64,000 bases of DNA, from NCBI GenBank assembly GCA_963812245.1, contig CAWEUK010000003.1, forward strand, positions 744,001-808,000, written 5' to 3'. Of this stretch, positions 9,975-18,930 are shown piece after piece; within the stretch, counting starts at the first letter, position 1, and the number at the start of each line of letters is the position of its first letter. Under the pieces are notes generated by a model, which was not told where the DNA came from, searched no databases, and was given only the letters and a program-made list of their open reading frames with translations. The DNA is from Salsipaludibacter sp963812245 (GTDB lineage: Bacteria > Actinomycetota > Nitriliruptoria > Nitriliruptorales > Nitriliruptoraceae). A program made the position numbers and the translations under genes.

Positions 9975-10682
9975 TCAGCTGGCGAGCTTGCGACCGGCGT
10001 CGACCGCGGTGTCGATGGTCTTGCGCGTCGAGGTGCGAGCGGCCTTGACCTGGCTGCGGGCGTTGCTGGCCTGCTTGCGGCTGGCGTCCAGTGCGACGTC
10101 GTTGACCTTGCCCAGGGAGGTGACGGCACCCTTGGCCTGCTTCGTGACGTTGCCGAACTGCTTGGTGGCGGCGTCACCGGCGACGTTGGCGGTCTTGGAG
10201 ACCGACGTCAGCGCGGCCTTGACCTGGCTGCGGGTGTTGCCAGCCTGGTCGACGACGGGCTTGAGGGTGGTGGTCACGCGCTCGACCCGGGGGTCGTTGC
10301 GCAGGTCCTCGGCAGCCTTGCGACCGACCGCGGCGCGGGCCTCGAGCCGAGCGTTGAGGGACGCGGCAACGGTGTGGACGTTGCTGCGGATCCCGGTGAC
10401 GACCTCGTCACGGGTCTTGGTCAGTTCCTCGCGGGAGCTCGGCAGGTGCTTGGGTGCTGCGGCTGCCAGGGACACGACGTCCGTGACGAGACCCGCATAG
10501 GCCCATGCGGCCTGCTCTGCGAACGTTGCGAAGTCCTTGTCCTCGACCGGGGTTGCCTGACGGTCCTTGGCCTGCTTGGCCGAAGCCTTGCCGGCGGCGG
10601 ACTTCTGGGCGGTCGTGGTCTTGGTGACGGGCTTGTTGGCCGATGCCTTCTTGGCGGTGGCCTTCTTGGTCGTGGTTGCCAT
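9975..10682 (-). CDS. Lys/Ala-rich histone- or phasin-like helical protein
   Basis: A 235-residue protein with three parts. Residues 1-45 are Lys/Ala/Thr-rich like a histone H1 tail. Residues about 48-135 are helical with AYAGLVTDVVSLA and a Leu-Thr-Lys amphipathic stretch. Residues about 140-235 hold two related repeats containing TRSQVKAA and ARSQVKAA. There is no signal peptide. Similar compositions occur in nucleoid proteins, in the mycobacterial heparin-binding haemagglutinin and in phasins that coat lipid or polymer inclusions; the sequence does not decide among these. The ATG has AAGGAG upstream, a good promoter candidate lies about 150 bases ahead, and a strong hairpin follows, so it is probably a well-expressed single gene. 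Confidence 0.7.
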   Translation of the reverse strand: MATTTKKATAKKASANKPVTKTTTAQKSAAGKASAKQAKDRQATPVEDKDFATFAEQAAWAYAGLVTDVVSLAAAAPKHLPSSREELTKTRDEVVTGIRSNVHTVAASLNARLEARAAVGRKAAEDLRNDPRVERVTTTLKPVVDQAGNTRSQVKAALTSVSKTANVAGDAATKQFGNVTKQAKGAVTSLGKVNDVALDASRKQASNARSQVKAARTSTRKTIDTAVDAGRKLAS

Positions 10683-10834
10683 GTCATGCTCCTTGGGATG
10701 GCGGGTGAAGATGTCTGGGCTGGGCAGCAGCCGGGAGGGGGGACGGAGACGGTGGGAGCCGGCGGATCGCGGACGATCCAGGTTCTCCGTCCCCCCGCCG
10801 AGCTGCTGTCGGCAGGTTGTGTGCTGCGCTTGTA

Positions 10835-10863
10835 ATGGTATTCACAAGCGCTAGCTATTGCAA
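10835..10863 (-). promoter_or_regulatory. Sigma-70-like promoter for the Lys/Ala-rich protein gene
   Basis: On the minus strand TTGCAA (-35) is followed after exactly 17 bases by TACCAT (-10), in an unusually A+T-rich patch for this window. It lies about 150 bases upstream of the start codon at 10682, implying a long leader. Two copies of GCTAGC flank the -35 hexamer, which may be an operator. Confidence 0.45.
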
Positions 10864-10973
10864 GCAGACTGCTAGCACTCTCCGGATGACGCACACCGTG
10901 ACCAATCAGGATCACATCAGGATACGTGTAGATCAGTGCGCAGAGCGCGCAGTCACCGCCTTGAAGACCGGGT

Positions 10974-11354
10974 TCAGTCCGCCAGGTGCGGTGTCAGGTG
11001 GTTGCCCATCACCATCTGGACGGGCCCGAGCCGCAGGTCGAAGGCCTGGTCGGCAGCCTCCAGGAGGGCACGCCACCACCCCGGGTGCGAGGCCATCAGT
11101 TCCGCCGGTACCAGCAGTTCCACGCCTTGGGGGAGACGCGAGCCGGGGTGGGGGCCCACGAGCCGGTAGCCCGAGCGCAACAGGTCGAGGTCGGAGACGT
11201 CGCGGTGGGCGCGAGTACCGATCGACACGGTGACGGTCCCACCGTCCGGCACGTCCGGGAGGCGGTCGATCCAGGTGCCATCGGTGGCCAGCACGCGAAC
11301 GAGGGCTGCGCCAGCCGGCGCAGCAAGCCCGTCATCATGCATGGCATCCAGCAT
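10974..11354 (-). CDS. Hypothetical protein
   Basis: A 126-residue product whose ATG at 11354 is preceded by a perfect GGAGG at seven bases spacing, strong evidence that it is translated. It has no signal peptide, membrane segment or recognisable motif. The middle is rich in Asp and Gly (DVPDGGTVTVSIGTRAHRD), and the C-terminal half has LVPAELMASHPGWWRALLEAAD, resembling a helical pair. Composition is ordinary for the window. It is transcribed away from the gene at 11610 and towards the promoter region of the Lys/Ala-rich protein. I do not recognise the family. Confidence 0.55.
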   Translation of the reverse strand: MLDAMHDDGLAAPAGAALVRVLATDGTWIDRLPDVPDGGTVTVSIGTRAHRDVSDLDLLRSGYRLVGPHPGSRLPQGVELLVPAELMASHPGWWRALLEAADQAFDLRLGPVQMVMGNHLTPHLAD

Positions 11355-11609
11355 CTTGCGACCTCCGCGTGCCGTGGGGAGCGCCCATCTTGGCACCCCG
11401 CGTCGGGCAAGTCACGCAGGCAGCACGGTGCGACGTGTCCACCGGTCCTGTCGGGGGGTCGGTGTAGCCTCCCGCCACCACGACCTGCCGCAGCCGCCTC
11501 GACCAGGACCGTCGCGTGCCCACTGCCGATGTCCCCGGGCACGACCAGCCCGGGCCAGCAGCACTCCCGGCCCGATGGGGTCGGCGCCGACCCTGCGGTC
11601 GACCCCGGG

Positions 11610-12317
11610 ATGGTGTCGGACACGGGGCTGATGCCCGACGCCGCGGCAGCGCTGGTCGCCATCCGTGCCGCCGGCAACCTGCGTCGACCGCGGGAGATCA
11701 AGGCCACCGGAATGCTGGCCAGGCCTGGCGCCGGCCTCCCCGCGCAGGATCGCGCCAGGCTGGTCGCGGCCGCGACCACTGGCGGGCGCGCGCTGGTCGA
11801 CGGCCAGATGGTGGAGGAACGGCTGGGGTCGCGGCGGTGGCTGGCATGGTTCCCGCGCCCCACTGGCCCCCGGCATGCCGTGAACGTGCCCAGCCCCATC
11901 GTGGCAGTGTTGGCGGACCAGATCCCCGGCCTGCGACTCGTGCGTTGTCACCTCGCGGTGCGGGCGTGGCAGGCGGAGGCGATCCAGACACTTGCCAACC
12001 TGGTCCAACTCGATGCTGGTCGCCGCTGGGCGCAACGCTGGGCTGATCGCGGGGCCGGCGTGGTGGATTCGACCGCCCGATGGGCCGTGGTCGTCGAGGT
12101 CCTCGGCGACGACCAGGGTGGCGATGGTCCCCGGCTGGTGCGGGGATGGGCGCACGGGACTGATCGTGCGGCGACCGCTGCCGCCCTGGCAGGCCAGCTG
12201 ACCCATGGCTGGCCGCTGGACCCGGACCGGGCCGCCGACATCCTGGACGCCGTTGCCATGGCTCCGGGTCTGGACCTGCGGTGGTCGGTGGGGGCGCCGA
12301 CCACGATCGTGCGCTGA
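11610..12317 (+). CDS. Hypothetical protein upstream of recD2
   Basis: A 235-residue product ending two bases before the recD2 start, so the two are probably cotranscribed. The N-terminal part contains GNLRRPREIKATG, and the C-terminal part has WAVVVEVLG and GWAHGTDRAATAAALAGQL, vaguely like the last domain of saccharopine-dehydrogenase-like proteins. A Rossmann N-terminus is missing, so this could be a remnant or an unrelated fold. The start is uncertain: ATG at 11529 and 11610 are both in frame and neither has a clear ribosome site. I assign no function. Confidence 0.45.
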   Translation: MVSDTGLMPDAAAALVAIRAAGNLRRPREIKATGMLARPGAGLPAQDRARLVAAATTGGRALVDGQMVEERLGSRRWLAWFPRPTGPRHAVNVPSPIVAVLADQIPGLRLVRCHLAVRAWQAEAIQTLANLVQLDAGRRWAQRWADRGAGVVDSTARWAVVVEVLGDDQGGDGPRLVRGWAHGTDRAATAAALAGQLTHGWPLDPDRAADILDAVAMAPGLDLRWSVGAPTTIVR

Positions 12318-12319
12318 CG

Positions 12320-14515
12320 ATGGCGTCCACGGGCAGCCTGCTGGGCGACGAGGAAGTGCGCGGTGAGGTCCAGGGGATGGTCTATCGCGACACGACCTCG
12401 GGGTTCGGTGTCGTGGAGATCGTGCCGCCATCCGGCGACGGTGTTCGTGCCACCGGCCCGCTGGCCGACCTGGTCGAGGGTCAGCACGTTCGCCTGGTCG
12501 GGCGAACCACGGACCATCCCAAGTACGGGCCCACGTTCCAGGCCGTGTTCTACGAGCAGGTCGCGCCCGACACCGAGGCCGGGTTGGTGGCGTTCCTGCG
12601 GTCCGAGCGGTTCAAGGAGGTGCCGGCCGCCGCCATCCAGCGTGTGCTGACGACCTTCGGGCCGCGTGCCGGGACAGTGATCGAGCGCGAACCGTCGCGG
12701 CTGGTCGACGAGGCCAACATCGCCGAGGATGCCGCCGACGACCTGCATCGTGCGTGGATGGAGGGCGCCAGCTTCGCCCGTCTGGTGACGCTGCTGGAAC
12801 CGGCGCGTGTGCCGATGGGCGTCGTGCGGTCGGTGCATGCCCTGTACGGGGCCGATGCCCCATCCATGCTGCGAGCGGACCCCTGGAGTCTTCTGGAAGC
12901 GAGTCGTGCCCGGTTCGCGCACGCGGACGCGCTGGCCAGCGCTCTTGGGGGCGAACCGACCGACCCGACTCGGCTGGCGGCAGGTGCCCGAGCCGCGGTG
13001 GCCGCAGCCCGGCGCCAGGATGGCCACCAGTTGCTGCCTCGACCGCGCGCCATGCAGTTGGCAGCCGGGTTGCTGGGAGTGGACCTGGTCGCGGCCGGGG
13101 CGGGTGTCGACCAGGCGATCGACACCGGGATGCTGGCGGCCGACGTGGTGGCGCTGTCACACGGTGACCAGGTGCCGGTCGCGGTGGTGTCGACTCCGGC
13201 CGCCCTGCGGGCCGAACGCACCCTGGCCGAACGCCTCGCCGCACTGGCGACCGCCACTGGCTGCCTGGTCGAACTGGCCGAGGGCCGCATCCCCGACGTC
13301 GCCGAGGAACTGACCGCGGGCCAGCGGCTGGCCGTCGAGACGGCGATGGCCCATCCCGTGTCGGTGCTCACGGGCGGTCCGGGCACGGGCAAGACCCGCA
13401 CGGTCGCCGAAGTCGTGGCAGCGGCCCAGGCCCTCGGTGCCGACGTGGCCCTGTGTGCGCCGACCGGGCGGGCGGCCAAGCGCCTCGAGGAGTTGGTGGG
13501 CAGCAGCGCCACGACGATCCACCGGCTGCTGGCGGCTCGGCCGATGCCGGGCGGCGGGTTCGTGTTCGGTCGTGACGGCGACGACCCGCTGGGCCACGAC
13601 CTGGTGGTCGTCGACGAGGTGTCGATGTGCGACACCGCCCTGATGCGGTCGTTGTCGGTGGCGCTGCTGCCCGGTTGTCACCTGCTGCTGGTCGGTGATC
13701 CCGACCAGTTGCCGTCGGTCGGTTCGGGCGACGTGCTTGCAGACGTGGTCGCCAGCGGGGTGGTGCCGGTGGTCCACCTCGACGAGATCCACCGGCAGGC
13801 CGCAGGGTCGCGCATCGTCAGCCTGTCCCGCGAGATCAACACCGGCGCGGTGGGTCCGATCAAGGGAGTCGACGGGGACGTGTTCATGGCCGAGGAGGCC
13901 CGTCGCGAAGTCGTCACTGCCCGTGTCGTCGAGGCCGTCGCCGAACGTGGCCCGGCCTACTTCGACGTCGACGTCGACGACATCCAGGTCGTGGCGCCGA
14001 TGTATCGCGGCCCGTGTGGTGTGGATGCCCTCAACGCCGCCCTCAAGGCCCGGCTCAACCCCGACCGGGGACAGGCGACGGCCTTCCGGTTCCAGGTCGG
14101 GGATCGGGTCATGGTCACGCGCAACGACGCTGACCTGGACGTGTCCAACGGTGACATCGGCATGGTCGTGGACGTGGGCAAGGCATCCCTGGTCGTCAGG
14201 ATCGGGCCCCGGACGGTCACCTTCGACGCCGACAGCGCCGCGGAGCTCACGTTGGCGTGGGCGATCACGGTCCACAAGTCCCAGGGTGGGCAGTGGCCGG
14301 TCGTGGTCCTGGTCGCCGACCGCAGCCACGCCACCATGTTGCGCCGCAACCTGGTCTACACGGCCGTCAGTCGCGCATCGAGGGCACTGATCGTGGTCGG
14401 CCAGGCACGTGCGCTGGACAGCGCTGCTCGGCGCGCGGACGATCGGGCCCGTTGGACCGCGCTGGCCACGCGCCTGCGTGCGGCAGTCGCCACGGTTGCG
14501 CCAGATCTGGCCTGA
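12320..14515 (+). CDS. recD2: RecD2-type ATP-dependent DNA helicase
   Basis: A superfamily 1B 5'-3' DNA helicase of 731 residues, the RecBC-independent RecD2 form. The N-terminal region (about 10-90) is the OB-like domain, with RGEVQGMVYRD and FGVVEIVPP. A helix-hairpin-helix region follows, then the motor with Walker A GGPGTGKT (352-359), VVDEVSMCD (motif II, near 430), GDPDQLPSVGSGD (motif III) and TVHKSQG (motif V, near 650). RecD2 is linked to replication-fork and recombination repair. The ATG at 12320 is chosen because the domain begins about ten residues later. It follows the upstream unknown gene at two bases. Confidence 0.93.
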   Translation: MASTGSLLGDEEVRGEVQGMVYRDTTSGFGVVEIVPPSGDGVRATGPLADLVEGQHVRLVGRTTDHPKYGPTFQAVFYEQVAPDTEAGLVAFLRSERFKEVPAAAIQRVLTTFGPRAGTVIEREPSRLVDEANIAEDAADDLHRAWMEGASFARLVTLLEPARVPMGVVRSVHALYGADAPSMLRADPWSLLEASRARFAHADALASALGGEPTDPTRLAAGARAAVAAARRQDGHQLLPRPRAMQLAAGLLGVDLVAAGAGVDQAIDTGMLAADVVALSHGDQVPVAVVSTPAALRAERTLAERLAALATATGCLVELAEGRIPDVAEELTAGQRLAVETAMAHPVSVLTGGPGTGKTRTVAEVVAAAQALGADVALCAPTGRAAKRLEELVGSSATTIHRLLAARPMPGGGFVFGRDGDDPLGHDLVVVDEVSMCDTALMRSLSVALLPGCHLLLVGDPDQLPSVGSGDVLADVVASGVVPVVHLDEIHRQAAGSRIVSLSREINTGAVGPIKGVDGDVFMAEEARREVVTARVVEAVAERGPAYFDVDVDDIQVVAPMYRGPCGVDALNAALKARLNPDRGQATAFRFQVGDRVMVTRNDADLDVSNGDIGMVVDVGKASLVVRIGPRTVTFDADSAAELTLAWAITVHKSQGGQWPVVVLVADRSHATMLRRNLVYTAVSRASRALIVVGQARALDSAARRADDRARWTALATRLRAAVATVAPDLA

Positions 14516-14570
14516 AGGATCAGCAGCAGGCTGAATGACCAAGTGCTGCCGTTTCCAACGAACGTGCTAG

Positions 14571-14576
14571 TAGGCT
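14571..14576 (+). promoter_or_regulatory. Candidate -10 element of the amino-acid importer operon
   Basis: TAGGCT, preceded by TGCTAG, lies 52 bases before the gluA start in the 113-base gap after recD2. No convincing -35 hexamer is visible, so this is a weak call. A GGAGG ribosome site follows just before the ATG. Confidence 0.25.
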
Positions 14577-14628
14577 GGCCGAAAGGCGTGCTCGACCAGG
14601 GCACGACCCCCCGATTCCGGAGGCTCGC

Positions 14629-15369
14629 ATGACCAGGGCGCTCGTCGAGATGCGCGGCATCAACAAGTGGTATGGCGATCTGCACGCGCTCAAGGACATC
14701 AACCTCGACATCCAGGAACGTGAAGTGGTCGTGGTGATCGGCCCCTCTGGTTCAGGCAAGTCGACCCTGATTCGCACCATCAATCGCCTGGAGCCGATCC
14801 AGGAGGGCGAGATCCGCATCGACGGCGAGTTGCTGCCCGAGGAGGGCAAGGGCCTTGCCAAACTGCGCGCCGAGGTCGGCATGGTGTTCCAGTCGTTCAA
14901 CCTCTTCGCGCACAAGACGATCCTCGAGAACGTGACCCTGGGGCCCATCAAGGTCCGCAAGATGAACAAGGAAGAAGCCGACGAGCAGGCGCGAACCCTG
15001 CTGGAGCGCGTCGGGGTCGGCCACCAGGCCAGCAAGTACCCGGCCGAGTTGTCCGGTGGCCAGCAACAACGTGTCGCGATCGCCCGCGCGCTGGCCATGG
15101 AGCCCAAGGTGATGCTGTTCGACGAGCCGACATCGGCCCTGGACCCCGAGATGATCAACGAGGTCCTGCAGGTGATGCTCGACCTGGCCGAGGGTGGCAC
15201 CACCATGGTGGTGGTGACCCACGAGATGGGGTTCGCCCGGTCGGCCGCTGACCGGATGGTGTTCATGGACATGGGCGAGATCGTCGAGGAGAACGACCCC
15301 GAGTCCTTCTACAGCGGCGCGAAGTCCGAGCGCGCCCGCGACTTCCTTTCCAAGATCATCACCCACTGA
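14629..15369 (+). CDS. gluA: Glutamate-type polar amino acid ABC transporter, ATP-binding protein
   Basis: A 246-residue ATPase of the polar amino-acid uptake (PAAT) family. It has Walker A GPSGSGKST (38-46), the Q-loop in MVFQSFNLF, the signature LSGGQQQR, Walker B LFDEPTSALD and the switch His in VTHEMGF. It would energise uptake through the two permeases encoded downstream. The order ATPase, binding protein, permease, permease is that of the actinobacterial GluABCD glutamate system. GGAGG precedes the ATG by seven bases. Glutamate or aspartate is the likely substrate by operon order, but glutamine or other polar amino acids are possible. Confidence 0.93.
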   Translation: MTRALVEMRGINKWYGDLHALKDINLDIQEREVVVVIGPSGSGKSTLIRTINRLEPIQEGEIRIDGELLPEEGKGLAKLRAEVGMVFQSFNLFAHKTILENVTLGPIKVRKMNKEEADEQARTLLERVGVGHQASKYPAELSGGQQQRVAIARALAMEPKVMLFDEPTSALDPEMINEVLQVMLDLAEGGTTMVVVTHEMGFARSAADRMVFMDMGEIVEENDPESFYSGAKSERARDFLSKIITH

Positions 15370-15431
15370 CCCCGACAACTGCACGTCCCTGTGGCAGACA
15401 GAGGCCACGCCAATCCCAAGGAGAACCACAG

Positions 15432-16307
15432 ATGAAGATGCGACGCACAACTCGAATCGGAGTGGCCCTGCTGGCCACAGCCTCCCTCGCCCTGTCGGCG
15501 TGTGGCGGCGATGACGACGGTGACGATGCTGCCACCGACGCTGCCACCGAGGCCGGCGGGTCCGAGGCTGGTTCCGAGGCAGCCGAAGGCGGCACCCTGG
15601 AGGTCGGTGTGAAGTTCGACCAGCCACTGTTCGGCGTGGAGACACCGGAAGGGGTCGTGGGCTTCGACGCCGACATCGCCCGTCACATCGCCGAGCAGAT
15701 GGGCATGGAGGTCAACTTCCGCGAGGCCGTGTCGGCCAACCGCGAGCCCTTCCTGGAGAACGGTGACGTCGACATCGTCGTCGCGACCTACACGATCAAC
15801 GACGAGCGCGACGAGATCGTCGACTTCGCCGGTCCGTACTACGTCGCCGGGCAGGACATCATGGTCACCGCCGACAACCCCCTGGGGATCGCCGGCATCG
15901 AGGACCTCAACAGCGCCGACGTGACGACCTGCACGGTCGAGGGCTCGACCTCGTTGGCCAACCTCAACGAGATGGCTCCTGACGCAACCGTGACGACGTT
16001 CGACACCTACTCCAAGTGTGCTGACGCCATGGGTCAGGGCCGCGCAGATGCGGTCACCACGGACAACGTCATCCTTCTGGGCCTGGCCGAGGAGTCAGGT
16101 GGCGACTACGTCCTGGTCGAGAACCCCTTCACCGAGGAGCCCTACGGCATCGGCACGGCAGAGGGGTCCGAACTGCGCTGCCAGATCAACGACATCCTCC
16201 AGGAGATGTACGACGACGGCACGTGGTCCGAGATCTTCGAGTCCACCGTCGGCACGGTCGCCGAGGTGACCCCGGAGCCGCCGGCGATCAACACCGAGGG
16301 CTGCTGA
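15432..16307 (+). CDS. gluB: Extracellular amino-acid-binding lipoprotein
   Basis: A 291-residue family-3 solute-binding protein tethered to the membrane. Residues 1-24 are a lipoprotein signal with lipobox LSAC (Cys24), followed by an Asp/Ala/Glu-rich spacer to about 55. The binding domain runs from LEVGVKFDQPLFG to the end and includes GFDADIARHIAEQMG and VVATYTINDERDEIVDFAGPYY-like segments typical of polar amino-acid binders. AAGGAG precedes the ATG. It delivers substrate to the GluC/GluD permeases. A small hairpin follows, consistent with higher expression of the binding protein than of the permeases. Confidence 0.93.
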   Translation: MKMRRTTRIGVALLATASLALSACGGDDDGDDAATDAATEAGGSEAGSEAAEGGTLEVGVKFDQPLFGVETPEGVVGFDADIARHIAEQMGMEVNFREAVSANREPFLENGDVDIVVATYTINDERDEIVDFAGPYYVAGQDIMVTADNPLGIAGIEDLNSADVTTCTVEGSTSLANLNEMAPDATVTTFDTYSKCADAMGQGRADAVTTDNVILLGLAEESGGDYVLVENPFTEEPYGIGTAEGSELRCQINDILQEMYDDGTWSEIFESTVGTVAEVTPEPPAINTEGC

Positions 16308-16334
16308 GCAGTTCCGCGCCATTGATTGGTGGGT

Positions 16335-16360
16335 GGTGGCTGGCCAGGACGGCAGCCACC
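16335..16360 (+). terminator. Intercistronic hairpin after the binding-protein gene
   Basis: GGTGGCTG pairs with CAGCCACC across a ten-base loop, 28 bases after the gluB stop and 85 bases before gluC. Such hairpins after binding-protein genes usually stabilise the upstream mRNA or partly terminate transcription. Confidence 0.4.
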
Positions 16361-16444
16361 GCCCCGCCATCCCCAACTGCTGCACCACCAGCCGCATCGT
16401 CGATCGCGAGGATGCGACAGGGCGACCACCGGAAGGGTTGACCC

Positions 16445-17098
16445 ATGTCCTGGTCACAGTTCTTCGACACGTATGGCACGCGCCTGCTCGAGGCGACGTG
16501 GGAAACCGTGCAGATGTCGTTGCTCAGCTTCGCGATCGCCATCGTCGTGGGCGTCATCATCGTGTCCTTCCGGGTCAGCCCGATTCCGCCGCTGGTCACC
16601 TTCGCAACCATCTTCGTCTCGATCTTTCGCAACACCCCGTTGTTGGTCCTGTTCTTCCTGGCCTACTTCGGCCTGGGCGAGCTCAACATGGTCTACAGCG
16701 GGTTCGCGACGGCCGTCGTGGCCCTGGGGTTGTACACCGGGGCGTACATGTCCGAGGCCCTGCGATCCGGGATCAACTCGGTGCCACAGGGCCAGGCCGA
16801 GGCCGGTCGTGCCATCGGCCTGGGATTCGTTCCGCTGCTGCGACTGATCGTCATTCCGCAGGCAGTTCGGACGGTCATCGCCCCGATCGGCAACCTGTTC
16901 ATCGCCAACGCCAAGAACACCGCGGTCGCCCTGACGATCAGCTCCCCGGAACTGACGGCGCTGTCGCGACGCATGATCAACGACGCCGCCGGCACGTGGC
17001 GATCCCTGCTGGTCGTGGCCGGCATCTACCTGGTCCTGCTGCTGCTGGCAGGCTGGGGATTCCGTGGCTTCGAAGAGCGCTACGCGATCAAGCGCTAG
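16445..17098 (+). CDS. gluC: Amino-acid ABC transporter permease (first subunit)
   Basis: A 217-residue inner-membrane permease of the HisMQ type. Hydrophobic segments are visible at about 20-45 (SLLSFAIAIVVGVIIVS), 50-80, 85-105, 150-170 and 190-212. The EAA loop that contacts the ATPase is EALRSGINSVPQGQAEAGRAIGLG-like, with the conserved Gly. It pairs with the permease encoded nine bases downstream to form the channel of the importer. Length and topology are normal. Confidence 0.92.
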   Translation: MSWSQFFDTYGTRLLEATWETVQMSLLSFAIAIVVGVIIVSFRVSPIPPLVTFATIFVSIFRNTPLLVLFFLAYFGLGELNMVYSGFATAVVALGLYTGAYMSEALRSGINSVPQGQAEAGRAIGLGFVPLLRLIVIPQAVRTVIAPIGNLFIANAKNTAVALTISSPELTALSRRMINDAAGTWRSLLVVAGIYLVLLLLAGWGFRGFEERYAIKR

Positions 17099-17107
17099 GA
17101 GACGACG

Positions 17108-17974
17108 ATGTCCAACGTCCTGATCGAAGAACTTGGCCCCAAGGGCAAGGCCCGAGTGCGCCTGTGGACCTGGATCGCTGTCGCGGCCATGATCGCCATC
17201 GGGGCCTGGATCCTGTGGACGCTTGGCAAGCAGGGGCAACTCGAAGCGCAGCGCTGGACCGAGATGTTCGAGCCGGCGACGGTGAAGTTCCTCGCTGGTG
17301 GGCTGCTGAACACCTTCAAGGCCGCCGTCGTCGCCGGCGCGCTGTCGATCCTGTGTGGCTTCGGCCTGGCGATGGCACGCATCGCCCATCCCGCGTGGGC
17401 TCGGGCGCTGGCGACCGGATATGTCGAGTTCTTCCGCGCCCTGCCGCTGCTGCTCACGATCTTCATGGTGTACTTCGGGGCCAGCGCCCTTGGGTTCGAC
17501 CTGGGCATCTTCTGGTCGCTGATCCTGGCCCTGGTCCTGTACAACTCTGCCGTCCTGTCGGAGATCTTCCGGGCCGGCATCCGGTCGCTGGACAAGGGCC
17601 AGACCGAGGCCGCACAGGCCATCGGGATGCGGTACTGGCCGATGATGCGCCTGGTCATCCTGCCGCAGGCCGTGCGCCGCATGATCCCCGCCATCATTGC
17701 CCAGATGGCCACGTTGACCAAGGACGTCTCGCTCGGGTTCGTCATCAGCTACGCCGAGTTCGTGGCCCGCGGGTCACGGCTCGAGGCCTTCAGCGAGTAC
17801 ACCACGAACTTCCAGGCCTACGTCCTGGTCGCGGTGGTCTACTTCACGCTCATCTGGGCGATGGCCAAGATCGCGCAATACTTCGAGCAGCGCCAGAAGT
17901 CCCAGCCGGCCCTTGCGGCCGCCGGTGACGACGAAGAGGTTGCGCACGTGGTCGAGGAAGCAGCCGCAGGCTGA
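17108..17974 (+). CDS. gluD: Amino-acid ABC transporter permease (second subunit)
   Basis: A 288-residue permease with one more N-terminal hydrophobic segment (about 19-40) than GluC and a charged C-terminal tail rich in Glu and Ala. The EAA loop IRSLDKGQTEAAQAIGMRYW is intact. It starts nine bases after gluC and is the last gene of the importer operon. The GluD subunit of the Corynebacterium system is similarly longer than GluC. An uptake role in the cytoplasmic membrane is well supported; substrate identity is inferred from the family. Confidence 0.92.
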   Translation: MSNVLIEELGPKGKARVRLWTWIAVAAMIAIGAWILWTLGKQGQLEAQRWTEMFEPATVKFLAGGLLNTFKAAVVAGALSILCGFGLAMARIAHPAWARALATGYVEFFRALPLLLTIFMVYFGASALGFDLGIFWSLILALVLYNSAVLSEIFRAGIRSLDKGQTEAAQAIGMRYWPMMRLVILPQAVRRMIPAIIAQMATLTKDVSLGFVISYAEFVARGSRLEAFSEYTTNFQAYVLVAVVYFTLIWAMAKIAQYFEQRQKSQPALAAAGDDEEVAHVVEEAAAG

Positions 17975-18116
17975 CCACGTCGGCCCAGGAGGCTCCCCGC
18001 TGGCCCGGGGTTACGATGTGCGTCGTGTGCAGGTGTCGCAAGCCTTCTCGACGGTGGCCGGCACCCCGTCGGTGACCGTCGCGATCCCGTGACAAACCCC
18101 TGAGAGGCAGGTGCTC

Positions 18117-18905
18117 GTGCGCGCGATCGCTGCGGCCGCCGTCCTCGCAGGTGCCCTCCTTGCAGCCGGTTGTGACGCCACCCCTTCGGGGGCCCCGTCA
18201 CCGACACCCGCCGTCGCCGCCACGTCGACGGTTCCCACTGGTGCGACAGCGTCACCGTCGCCATCCGCGTCACCGTCGCCATCCGCGTCGCCGTCGCCGT
18301 CGCCGACACCGGCACGCACGACGTCGCCGCCGCTGCCAACGCCAACCCCGGAGCCGACGATGGCCCCCGTCGGCAGTGGCACGATCACACTGGACGGTCG
18401 CACCGGAGCGGCGACGGGTGACTGCGTCGTCTCCGCGTCGGCCGTGGGGCGCGGCCCGCTGGCCGAGGACGCAACCGTGACGCTGGCAGCCACCGCAACC
18501 GTCGGGCCACCTGACGAGACCATCTCGATTCTCGCCACGACAGATGATTCGGTCCGCCTTCGGGTCGACGCTGGCCCCACCCCGGACGGGGTACGCGCCT
18601 GGACTGGGACGAAACTGGTGGCGGGACTTGCCGATTCCGGCGATGACGGCCGCGCAGTCCTCACCCTGACAAGTCCTGTGGCACCTGCAGCGCCGCCACC
18701 GACCTTGCCCGTGGCTGCCGCGACACCGACGCCGGCCCCGTCGGCCAGTGAGGCGGCGACGCAAGCCTCGCCGACCCCGACTCCGACGCCCACGCCGCCG
18801 CGCCGCACGCGCCCGGATCCCGTCGAGGCCGCGGTGCCCACCGACGCGCCCAATCGCCTGTTGGACATCGCCATCGAGTGCCGGGTGACCACTGACGCTC
18901 GCTGA
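18117..18905 (+). CDS. Ser/Pro/Thr-rich lipoprotein of unknown function
   Basis: A 262-residue exported lipoprotein. The signal peptide (VRAIAAAAVLAGALLAAGC) ends in lipobox LAAGC; a long linker of Pro-Ser/Pro-Thr repeats follows, then a core of about 110 residues (from GSGTITLDGRTG to AVLTLTSPV) with beta-rich, Thr-rich sequence, then a second Pro/Thr linker and a C-terminal tail with DIAIECRV. No enzyme motif is visible. GAGAGG lies nine bases before the GTG at 18117; a GTG two codons earlier is also possible. A surface or wall-spanning role is a guess from composition. It is transcribed towards the acetoacetyl-CoA synthetase gene. Confidence 0.65.
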   Translation: MRAIAAAAVLAGALLAAGCDATPSGAPSPTPAVAATSTVPTGATASPSPSASPSPSASPSPSPTPARTTSPPLPTPTPEPTMAPVGSGTITLDGRTGAATGDCVVSASAVGRGPLAEDATVTLAATATVGPPDETISILATTDDSVRLRVDAGPTPDGVRAWTGTKLVAGLADSGDDGRAVLTLTSPVAPAAPPPTLPVAAATPTPAPSASEAATQASPTPTPTPTPPRRTRPDPVEAAVPTDAPNRLLDIAIECRVTTDAR

Positions 18906-18930
18906 GCCACCCCCAGGGCGATGGCGCGGA

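Noticed and set aside
9643..10500. Plus-strand open frame opposite the Lys/Ala-rich protein
   Set aside because: The minus-strand gene has a promoter, ribosome site and terminator. The plus frame has none and an abnormal Ala/Leu/Thr composition.
10870..10885. A half-match to the CIRCE heat-shock operator (TAGCACTC) near the Lys/Ala-rich protein promoter
   Set aside because: The inverted second half (GAGTGCTA) is absent at the required nine-base spacing, so HrcA control is not supported.
11230..11631. Possible frameshifted N-terminus of the protein encoded at 11610-12317
   Set aside because: Other frames upstream give only Arg/Pro/Ser-rich noise with no Rossmann-type motif, so no frameshift repair was supported.
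18254..18310. Eighteen-base repeats within the lipoprotein gene, considered as a CRISPR-like or satellite array
   Set aside because: They encode the Pro-Ser-rich linker of the lipoprotein in frame; there are no spacers.
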